12,529 bases of DNA from Rhizobiaceae bacterium UBA1291. GTDB taxonomy: Bacteria; Pseudomonadota; Alphaproteobacteria; Rhizobiales; Rhizobiaceae. Shown one piece after another: positions 6,934 to 12,529 of the stretch (positions are counted from its first letter, which is position 1; each line of letters starts with the position of its first letter). Both the position numbers and the translations under genes were made by a program. The stretch spans positions 1-12,529 of the forward strand of contig DBUL01000187.1 in assembly GCA_002307905.1 (NCBI GenBank), in the 5' to 3' direction. The notes beneath the pieces are model-generated. The model searched no databases. It had not been told where the DNA came from and saw nothing but the letters and a program-made list of their open reading frames with translations.

Positions 6934-6958
6934 GGGCCGCCGTTATGGACGGCGGCCC
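6934..6958 (+). other. Perfect GC-rich stem-loop between binding-protein and ATPase genes
   Basis: GGGCCGCCG (6934-6942) and CGGCGGCCC (6950-6958) are exact inverted repeats of 9 bp with a 7-base loop. The hairpin starts 15 bases after the binding-protein stop and has no following T-run, so it is not a classical intrinsic terminator. Its place matches the intercistronic hairpins that protect binding-protein mRNA and lower expression of the downstream membrane genes, as between malE and malF. Confidence 0.75.
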
Positions 6959-6990
6959 GCACAACCCTCCAGGAGTCGGGGACGCCTACC

Positions 6991-8088
6991 TTGCCAGTGC
7001 CAATCATTGAAGCCTTGAATATCGTCAAAGACTACGGGTCCGCGCGGGCGCTGCATGGCGTGTCGCTGGAGGTCGGGGAGGGGGAGTTCGTAGCTCTCGT
7101 CGGCCCGTCCGGTTGCGGCAAGACCACACTTTTGAAGATACTCGCGGGCTTCGAGGAATTGACCGAGGGGCGGCTGGAAATTCAGGGACAGGATATGCTG
7201 GGCGTGCCCGCAGCCAGCAGGCCGACCCGTATGGTGTTCCAGAAGCTGGCACTGTTCCCACACAAGACCGTCGCGGAGAACATCGGCTTCCCGCTCAAGC
7301 TCAAGAAGATGGACCGTGCCGAGATCGCCGAGCGTGTTCGCGCGATGATCGATCTCATGCACCTCAAGCCGGAATATCTCGACCGCTATACCGCCCAGCT
7401 TTCGGGCGGCGAACAGCAGCGCGTGGCGCTGGCGCGTGCGCTCGTCTCCCGTCCCAGCGTGCTTCTGCTCGACGAGCCGATGAGCGCGCTGGACGCCAAG
7501 CTGAAGAAATCCCTGCAGGCCGAGTTGAAGAAGCTCCACCGCGAACTCGGCACCAGCTTCGTCCTGGTGACGCATGACCTGGAGGAGGCGATGATGCTGG
7601 CAGACCGGATCTGCGTGATGCAGGCCGGCCATGTCATCCAGATCGGCATGCCCGCCGACATCTACTACCGGCCGGCCAACACGTTCGTCGCCGGCTTCAT
7701 CGGCGAAACCAATTTCATGCCGGTGTCGGTCGTCAGGGAAGGCGATGGCGCAGCGATGGTGACGTCGCAACTGGTGGCGGGATCGCCCGCGCGGTTGAAG
7801 GGCGAGCACGTCTCAGAACATCTGACGTCTTCGGGCACGGCACTGCTCGTGCGTCCGGAAACCATCGGTTTCGTCGAGGGCGATGCCTCCCCGGACTTGT
7901 GGGTGATGGCGGGAACGGTCGAAGAGTATTTCATCAAGGGTTCGTCGACCCAGTACCGCGTGCGCGTCGACGGTTTGGCTGCTCCTGTGGTGATGGACCT
8001 GCCCGGATCGATCGTCCTGCCGGCCGAGGTCGGACAGTCCGTCCGGATCTGCTTTGATCCGGCCTCCGCCTTCCTGCTGTCGGAGTGA
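6991..8088 (+). CDS. PotA-like ABC transporter ATPase
   Basis: The 365-residue ATPase powers the importer encoded by the neighbouring genes. It shows Walker A GPSGCGKTT (38-46), Q-loop Gln84 in FQKLALFPH, the ABC signature LSGGEQQ (137-143), Walker B VLLLDEP (157-163) and the switch His195 in VTHD. The C-terminal region past about residue 230 forms the TOBE-type domain of PotA/MalK-class ATPases (LLVRPETIGF segment, then a beta-rich tail). An upstream extension of this frame overlaps the binding-protein gene and is rejected. The chosen TTG at 6991 has GGGGA at 6978-6982; a GTG at 6997 is the alternative. The usual aromatic after the Q-loop Gln is replaced by Lys-Leu, a minor oddity. The stop is 2 bases before the permease ATG. 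Confidence 0.93.
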   Translation: MPVPIIEALNIVKDYGSARALHGVSLEVGEGEFVALVGPSGCGKTTLLKILAGFEELTEGRLEIQGQDMLGVPAASRPTRMVFQKLALFPHKTVAENIGFPLKLKKMDRAEIAERVRAMIDLMHLKPEYLDRYTAQLSGGEQQRVALARALVSRPSVLLLDEPMSALDAKLKKSLQAELKKLHRELGTSFVLVTHDLEEAMMLADRICVMQAGHVIQIGMPADIYYRPANTFVAGFIGETNFMPVSVVREGDGAAMVTSQLVAGSPARLKGEHVSEHLTSSGTALLVRPETIGFVEGDASPDLWVMAGTVEEYFIKGSSTQYRVRVDGLAAPVVMDLPGSIVLPAEVGQSVRICFDPASAFLLSE

Positions 8089-8090
8089 CC

Positions 8091-8969
8091 ATGAACATCG
8101 AGCACAAGACATGGAAGGACCCAGTGCTCATCGCAGCCGTCGCACCGCTGGCGATCGTCATGCTGGTCTTCTTCCTGGTGCCGCTGGCGATGACTGTGGT
8201 GCTGACCTTCCAGACCACGCAATATTATCGTCTCGTCTGGAGCTGGGACCTGAAGGTCTGGACCGAGGTCTTCTCCAAGCCCCACTACTGGACGATCATC
8301 GGCCGGACGATCGTCATGGCGGTCATCTGCGTCGGGCTTTGCCTGCTGATCGCATTTCCGACGGCCTACGCGCTCGCGACGCGGCTTAAAGCCTACAATA
8401 CCCACATCCAGATCATGATCGTCTTCGCCTTCCTCACGGATGCGGTGCTGAAGACCTTCGGCTGGATCCTCGTCCTTGATCGTAACGGCGTGGCAAACTG
8501 GGCGCTGAGCGTGGTGGGATTTGCGCCGGACAGCCTCGACATCCTGTTTACCCCGGCCGGCGCCATGGTCGGCATGGTCTACAACCTGGTCGTCTATCCG
8601 ATGTTCACCCTCTACCTGTCCCTGGTTCGGATCGACCGCGACCTGCTGCTGGCGGCCTATGATGCCGGTGCGTCGCGCCTTCGGACGTTCTTCGAGGTCA
8701 CCCTGCCGCTTTCCCGGCCAGGGCTTTATTCGGGGGGCGTCCTCGTCTTCGTTCTGAGCCTCGGTGCATTTCTCGAGCCGAAGGTGCTCGGTGGCGGCAC
8801 ATCGCCGCTCGCCTCCGAACTGATCCGCCAGAGCTTCGAGACCCGGGTGAACTGGCCGTTGGGTGCGGCGCTCACCATCGTTCTGATTTCCGTTGGGGCT
8901 CTGACCCTGGCGCTGGCCGGTCTGTTGGCCATGAAGCGCTCTCCCGCCTTGAGGAGGCCCAGCGCATGA
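8091..8969 (+). CDS. PotB-like ABC transporter permease
   Basis: This 292-residue inner-membrane permease has six predicted hydrophobic segments, at about residues 12-40, 70-95, 107-129, 155-178, 212-235 and 257-281. The EAA loop that docks on the ATPase is at 188-208 (AAYDAGASRLRTFFEV, then TLPLSRPG). The ATG at 8091 follows a GGAG overlapping the end of the ATPase gene; a GTG at 8085 would add two residues. It pairs with the next permease as a heterodimer, as PotB with PotC. The start of the next gene overlaps its stop by 4 bases, indicating translational coupling. Confidence 0.93.
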   Translation: MNIEHKTWKDPVLIAAVAPLAIVMLVFFLVPLAMTVVLTFQTTQYYRLVWSWDLKVWTEVFSKPHYWTIIGRTIVMAVICVGLCLLIAFPTAYALATRLKAYNTHIQIMIVFAFLTDAVLKTFGWILVLDRNGVANWALSVVGFAPDSLDILFTPAGAMVGMVYNLVVYPMFTLYLSLVRIDRDLLLAAYDAGASRLRTFFEVTLPLSRPGLYSGGVLVFVLSLGAFLEPKVLGGGTSPLASELIRQSFETRVNWPLGAALTIVLISVGALTLALAGLLAMKRSPALRRPSA

Positions 8970-9802
8970 TCTCCCATCGTCTCAAGGATCGGCTGATCGA
9001 CACGGGCCTGATCGGCAGCCTCGCTCTGCTACTGGTGTTCTTCTACATTCCGATCATTACCCTGGTCGCCTTCTCCTTCACCTCGAGCAGGGTGCTGACC
9101 CTTCCGATCGAAGGCTTCTCATTTGACTGGTACGGCGAATTATTCCGCAAGCCGGACTTTCTCCCGGCAGTCGCCAATTCCGCCATGGTCGCCGCGGTAT
9201 CGACCGTGTTTGCCACGATCCTCGGGACGGCCGGCGCGATCGCCTGGATCCGCTACCGTTTTCGTCTGCAGAATGCGTTCCGGCTCGTCACCTTCGCACC
9301 GCTGCTTTTTCCGCAATTGCTGCTCGGCGTTGTCATGTTGCTGTGGTTCTCGGTGCTGGGCAACTGGCTCGGCTTCTCGACCGGGCTCGTCACGGTGATC
9401 ATCGGTCATGTCGTCTACATCACGCCGTTCGCGCTCGTGATCGTCGCGGTACAGGTCTACGGCTTCGACGAAACGCTGGAGGACGCCGCGCGTGATGCGG
9501 GGGCCAACGGCTGGGAGGTGTTTCGCGAGGTCACGTTCCCGCTTCTGTGGCCGGGTATCTTTTCCGCGGCGATCTTCGCCTTCCTGCTGTCCTGGGGGAA
9601 CTTCTACGTCTCCTATTCGCTCGCCGGAACGGCCAGAACGCTGCCGATCTTCGTCTACAGCGGCATCGCGGTTGGCTCTTCCCCGATCTACCCGGCACTG
9701 GCGACGCTCAACTTCATTCCGGCGCTCATTCTGGTCGCGCTCGGGGAACTGCTGCGCCGCCGGGCTTTGAAGCGCCAGTCCATGCCATCCACCGAGGAAT
9801 AA
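8966..9802 (+). CDS. PotC-like ABC transporter permease
   Basis: The 278-residue second permease has hydrophobic segments at about residues 14-36, 68-95, 107-130, 139-163, 198-218 and 245-262. The EAA loop is at 172-197 (EDAARDAGANGWEVF, then REVTFPLLWPG). The ATGA overlap with the upstream permease stop supports the start and shows co-translation. Length and topology fit the PotC/PotI class of binding-protein-dependent amine importers. The alcohol dehydrogenase begins 3 bases after its stop with a GAGGAAT site inside the end of this gene, tying the enzyme to the transport operon. Confidence 0.93.
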   Translation: MISHRLKDRLIDTGLIGSLALLLVFFYIPIITLVAFSFTSSRVLTLPIEGFSFDWYGELFRKPDFLPAVANSAMVAAVSTVFATILGTAGAIAWIRYRFRLQNAFRLVTFAPLLFPQLLLGVVMLLWFSVLGNWLGFSTGLVTVIIGHVVYITPFALVIVAVQVYGFDETLEDAARDAGANGWEVFREVTFPLLWPGIFSAAIFAFLLSWGNFYVSYSLAGTARTLPIFVYSGIAVGSSPIYPALATLNFIPALILVALGELLRRRALKRQSMPSTEE

Positions 9803-9805
9803 TCA

Positions 9806-10969
9806 ATGACGATCCACACCCAGGCCGTGGCCAGCAACTGGAGTTTTCCGACCGATGTCCGTTTCGGCAATGGCCGGATCAGGGAGATCGGAGCCGCCGT
9901 TCGCGCCCTTGGTGCGTCGTCGCCGCTGGTCGTGACCGATGCCGGTCTCAAGGATCTCTTCCCGGTGCAAAGGGCGCTGGAGGCGCTTCGCGAGGCGGGG
10001 CTGCAACCGGGGCTGTTCTTCAATGTGAAACCCAATCCGACCGGCCGGAACGTCGCGGACGGTGTCGAGGCTCTGCGCAGCGGAGGGCATGACCTGGTCG
10101 TGGCGATCGGCGGCGGCAGCGCGCTGGATGCGGCCAAGGCGATCGCGCTGATGTCGTCCCAGACGATCTCCATGTGGGATCTGGAAGACATCGGCGACAA
10201 CTGGAAGCGCGTCGACACCTCCCGCCTGGTGCCGGTGATCGCCGTTCCGACCACGGCCGGCACGGGATCGGAGCTCGGGCGCTCCTCCGTCATCACGCAG
10301 GATGAAGGGCACCGCAAGGTTATCGTCTTCCATCCGCGGATGATGCCGAACATCGTGATCATGGATCCCGAGCTGACGACCGGACTGCCGGCGCACATCA
10401 CCGCCGCAACCGGGATGGATGCCCTTTCGCATGCCCTGGAGGCGCTGTCTTCGCCGACGTTCCACCCGATGGCCGAAGGAATAGCGCTGAATGCGCTGCA
10501 ACTGATCAAGACCTGGCTGCCGGTGGCGGTCGCGGAAGGCCAGAACCTTGAAGCGCGCGGCCAGATGCTGGTCGCCTCCGGCATGGGCTGCGTCGCGCTG
10601 CAGAAGGGGCTGGGCGCCATACACGCCCTGGCGCATCCGCTGGGGGCCCTGCATGACGCCCATCACGGCCTGCTGAATGCCGTCCTGATGCCCTATGTGC
10701 TGGAATTCAACGCGCCGGCGATCAAGGACAAGCTGGAACTGCTGGCCCGGCTGCTCGACCTGCCGGTGCCCACCGCGGCCGGCGTGATCGACTGGATCTT
10801 CGATCTGCGCGAGACCCTGGAGATTCCGCCGACATTGGCCGCGATGGGGCTTGCCGACATTGACGAGGACAAGGTCGTGGCGATGGCCGAAGTGGATCCC
10901 TGCGCCGCCGGCAACCCGGTCCGGCTCGATCGCGCCGGGCTGCTGAGCATACTGCATGCTGCGCGCTGA
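9806..10969 (+). CDS. Iron-containing (group III) alcohol dehydrogenase
   Basis: This 387-residue cytoplasmic enzyme belongs to the FucO/DhaT Fe-ADH family, which oxidises alcohols to aldehydes with NAD(P)+. NAD binding is marked by GGGSALDAAKAIAL (102-115) and TTAGTGSELG (149-158). The metal ligands are recognisable at the FucO spacing: Asp205 and His209 (GMDALSHALEAL), His273 and His287 (IHALAHPLGALHDAHHG). The second signature carries Ala-His where the family usually has Pro-His. Only 3 bases separate it from the permease gene, so it is the last gene of the operon. Next to a gamma-glutamyl ligase and an amine importer it likely oxidises the hydroxyl of an amino alcohol or its gamma-glutamyl derivative. 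Fit for that substrate is inferred, not shown. Confidence 0.92.
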   Translation: MTIHTQAVASNWSFPTDVRFGNGRIREIGAAVRALGASSPLVVTDAGLKDLFPVQRALEALREAGLQPGLFFNVKPNPTGRNVADGVEALRSGGHDLVVAIGGGSALDAAKAIALMSSQTISMWDLEDIGDNWKRVDTSRLVPVIAVPTTAGTGSELGRSSVITQDEGHRKVIVFHPRMMPNIVIMDPELTTGLPAHITAATGMDALSHALEALSSPTFHPMAEGIALNALQLIKTWLPVAVAEGQNLEARGQMLVASGMGCVALQKGLGAIHALAHPLGALHDAHHGLLNAVLMPYVLEFNAPAIKDKLELLARLLDLPVPTAAGVIDWIFDLRETLEIPPTLAAMGLADIDEDKVVAMAEVDPCAAGNPVRLDRAGLLSILHAAR

Positions 10970-11184
10970 CGGTTAACATCCTGTCCCTGTCCGATCGAAT
11001 CCCCTTCACGCCGACGATGGGCCTTGTCTGAACCCTTCTCATTGGCGGTCGTGAACGCGAGCCGAACATCGCCCAAGGCTATCTCGATCGCGCTCGGAGC
11101 TGGCAACCAATGGCTCTCGCGGTCCCGGCTTTTTATCAACTGATCCAGTCGCACCTTGACGTCATGGTATTTAACTATACTGTT
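10970..11184. other. Intergenic region between two transport loci; no firm gene
   Basis: No ribosome-binding site, tRNA or clear hairpin terminator was found after the alcohol dehydrogenase. On the minus strand a codon-like stretch from about 11154 to 10990 (RDRESHWLPAPSAIEIALGD, then VRLAFTTANEKGS) reads like protein but continues into the antisense of the dehydrogenase and has no recognised family. It may be a gene remnant. A TATACT at 11176-11181 with TTGACG at 11156-11161 resembles promoter boxes but the spacing is only 14 bases. Confidence 0.4.
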
Positions 11185-11217
11185 GTCGAATAGAGATATA
11201 AAACTATCATTTTCGAC
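11185..11217. promoter_or_regulatory. Imperfect 33-bp palindrome before rpiR-type gene, candidate operator
   Basis: Outer arms GTCGAA (11185-11190) and TTCGAC (11212-11217) are perfectly inverted. Inner arms GATA (11195-11198) and TATC (11205-11208) are also inverted, with the two centres offset by half a base. The site ends 11 bases before the GTG start of the regulator and overlaps a possible TTGTCG/TATCAT promoter with a 16-base spacer. Autoregulation by the RpiR protein through this site is a plausible inference. Confidence 0.55.
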
Positions 11218-11228
11218 GTGAGAACCAA

Positions 11229-12098
11229 GTGGCGACGGTCAAAGAACGCTTGCAAGACAGTCTGGAGAAGTCGACGCCCGCGGGCCGAGCGATTGCTACA
11301 TACATGCTGTCGAACCTGAGCGAGCTGCCTTTCGAGACAGCCGCTAGCATTGCGACCAAGGTCGGCGTCGGCGAGATGACGGTCGGCCGCTTCTGCCGCT
11401 CCATCGGCTACAATCACTTCAAGGAACTCAAGGCCGACCTGAAAGATGACTTCGGCGATAGCCCCTGGCTGGTCGGCGACCGGCTGAAGGATTTTGCCAC
11501 CCGCGCCCGTTCCGGTGACGACCAGCTGGCAGCCGGCCTCGAAATGGAGATCGGCGCGCTCGTACGGGTTTACGAACTGGCCCAGACACCCGAATTCGAC
11601 CGTTTCATTGCGCGTCTCAGCACGGCTCGCAAGGTCTACTGCGCCGGCTTCCAGACGGAGCGTGGTGTCGCGGCGGTGCTCGCCCATCAGCTCCAGTATC
11701 TGCGTGACGAGGTTCATATCGTCGATATGGCCGCCGGCAACTTCGTCGATGTGCTGCTGACGGATCCGATCGACATCATGTTGGTGGTGATCGATACTCG
11801 CCGCTATTCGCGCCAGAGCAAGATGTTGGCCGAGGCGGCCCACGCAAAGGGCATTCCGGTTACCATACTCACCGACACCTATTGCGATTGGGCGACGTCG
11901 GTTTCCAGCGAAGTCTTCGCTGTCCCGACGGCGCTGAACCAGTTCTGGGATTCTCTAAGCCCGCTTGTCTCCCTCGTGCAACTCGCGATCAACGGCGTAT
12001 TCACTCAACTGGGAGCCGAGGTTGAGAACCGGCTCGGCCAGATGTTCAGTTGCTACAAGACCTTCACGGGCTATGCCGGAGGCGCCCTGGAAGACTGA
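11229..12098 (+). CDS. RpiR/MurR-family transcriptional regulator (HTH + SIS domain)
   Basis: The 289-residue protein has an N-terminal HTH_6 domain (about residues 1-75, with IATKVGVGEMTVGRFCRSIGY at 41-61) and a C-terminal SIS domain (about 115-255), which in this family senses phosphosugars or related ligands. The start is a GTG at 11229 with only a weak GAGA upstream. It is followed on the same strand, after 52 bases, by a family 5 binding-protein gene, so it likely regulates that transporter. RpiR proteins next to dipeptide-type ABC operons are common in rhizobia. The upstream palindrome is a candidate binding site. The effector is unknown. Confidence 0.92.
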   Translation: MATVKERLQDSLEKSTPAGRAIATYMLSNLSELPFETAASIATKVGVGEMTVGRFCRSIGYNHFKELKADLKDDFGDSPWLVGDRLKDFATRARSGDDQLAAGLEMEIGALVRVYELAQTPEFDRFIARLSTARKVYCAGFQTERGVAAVLAHQLQYLRDEVHIVDMAAGNFVDVLLTDPIDIMLVVIDTRRYSRQSKMLAEAAHAKGIPVTILTDTYCDWATSVSSEVFAVPTALNQFWDSLSPLVSLVQLAINGVFTQLGAEVENRLGQMFSCYKTFTGYAGGALED

Positions 12099-12128
12099 CC
12101 GAGCCTAAACTTCACCCGTCATGCAAAG

Positions 12129-12142
12129 CTAAAAAAGGGGAA
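12129..12142 (+). promoter_or_regulatory. A-rich leader with strong ribosome binding site before the binding-protein gene
   Basis: Six A residues run into GGGGAA, with GGGG ending 10 bases before the ATG at 12151. It nearly repeats the leader at 5767-5781 ahead of the other binding-protein gene, although the two proteins belong to different families. Confidence 0.6.
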
Positions 12143-12150
12143 CGCAGACG

Positions 12151-12529
12151 ATGACAAAAATGAAATGGGAATTCAAAGGCACTATGGTGGCGCTGACGCT
12201 CGCTTGCGGCAGCGTGATGCCGGCATCGGCACTCATGGCAGGGGAAGCCGTCTTCGTGATGCCGGCTTCTGAAGCCGGCGCTCCGGCCCTCGATCCGATC
12301 CGCGGCACCTTGGTGACGCTGGCCCATGCTCTGGTTTATGACCGGCTGGTCGTGCAGGGCGCGGACCAGGGCTTCTACCCGCATCTGGCGACCAGCTGGG
12401 AAACGTCGCCCGATGGAATGACCTGGACCTTCCACCTCAAGGAGGGCGTCAAGTTCCATGACGGCGAGCCATTCAACGCCGAGACGATCGCCTGGTGGAT
12501 CCCGAAATTCGCCGGCACCGAGAACGAGG
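12151..12529 (+). CDS. Family 5 (dipeptide/oligopeptide-type) ABC substrate-binding protein, 5' part
   Basis: About 126 residues are visible before the window ends. A Sec-type signal peptide (basic MTKMKWEFKG, then a hydrophobic core, likely cleavage near ASA or LMA at about residues 27-30) is followed by the SBP_bac_5 opening. The diagnostic features are LDPIRG, the LVYDRLV strand, the PHLATSWETSPDGMTW stretch and the KEGVKFHDGEPFNAE signature shared by DppA, OppA and NikA. It would capture peptides, opines, sugars or similar solutes in the periplasm for permease genes expected downstream. ATG 12151 is chosen for its AAAAAAGGGG site; an ATG three codons later is possible. The RpiR regulator immediately upstream is its likely controller. 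Confidence 0.92.
   Translation, partial: MTKMKWEFKGTMVALTLACGSVMPASALMAGEAVFVMPASEAGAPALDPIRGTLVTLAHALVYDRLVVQGADQGFYPHLATSWETSPDGMTWTFHLKEGVKFHDGEPFNAETIAWWIPKFAGTENE

Noticed and set aside
5729..6964. 411-codon open frame antisense to the binding-protein gene
   Set aside because: It is explained by codon bias of the plus-strand PotD-like gene; no domain, ribosome site or operon partner supports it.
6544..6990. 149-codon N-terminal extension of the ATPase frame
   Set aside because: It overlaps the binding-protein gene in another frame, has low-complexity composition, and ATPases of this family begin a few residues before the first strand, matching the start at 6991.
9803..10957. 384-codon open frame antisense to the Fe-ADH
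   Set aside because: The plus strand has complete NAD and metal motifs with correct spacing; the antisense product is Arg/Gln/His-rich without known motifs.
1..12529. CRISPR arrays, tRNA or rRNA genes
   Set aside because: No regularly spaced repeats, cloverleaf-like genes or rRNA-like stretches were seen by eye on either strand.

Overview
The window looks like part of a high-GC alphaproteobacterial chromosome or large plasmid, most likely Hyphomicrobiales (Rhizobium/Brucella type). That placement rests on codon style and on the mix of PotABCD-like and dipeptide ABC transporters, a LuxR-type solo regulator, an RpiR regulator and IS3-family debris. It is an inference, not a database match.

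Region 1 (1-437) is nested insertion-sequence debris on the minus strand. One IS3-family element (101-437) has lost most of its transposase because a second IS3-family element (end at base 100) inserted into its orfA. Region 2 (503-3247) is a compact plus-strand operon of a secreted beta-barrel outer-membrane protein, an adrenodoxin-type [2Fe-2S] ferredoxin and a putidaredoxin-reductase-type flavoprotein. This is a class I P450 electron chain with no oxygenase in view. It is bounded on its right by a decayed TniQ fragment (3248-3385, minus), so it sits between remnants of mobile elements.

Region 3 (3489-10969) is the core of the window: a divergently transcribed LuxR-family regulator and a plus-strand operon of glutamine-synthetase-like ligase, Tat-exported PotD-like binding protein, PotA-like ATPase, two permeases and a group III iron-type alcohol dehydrogenase. 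A perfect 6-bp-arm palindrome lies in the divergent promoter region. A perfect 9-bp stem-loop separates the binding-protein gene from the ATPase gene. The gene set suggests import of an amine or amino alcohol, gamma-glutamylation of its amino group, then oxidation of its alcohol. This resembles PuuA, IpuC or gamma-glutamylethanolamide pathways but uses an Fe-ADH. The aldehyde dehydrogenase and gamma-glutamyl hydrolase that would finish such a route are not in the window.

Region 4 (11185-12529) starts a second uptake locus: an RpiR/SIS regulator preceded by an imperfect 33-bp palindrome, followed by a family 5 (dipeptide/oligopeptide-type) binding protein that runs off the end of the window.
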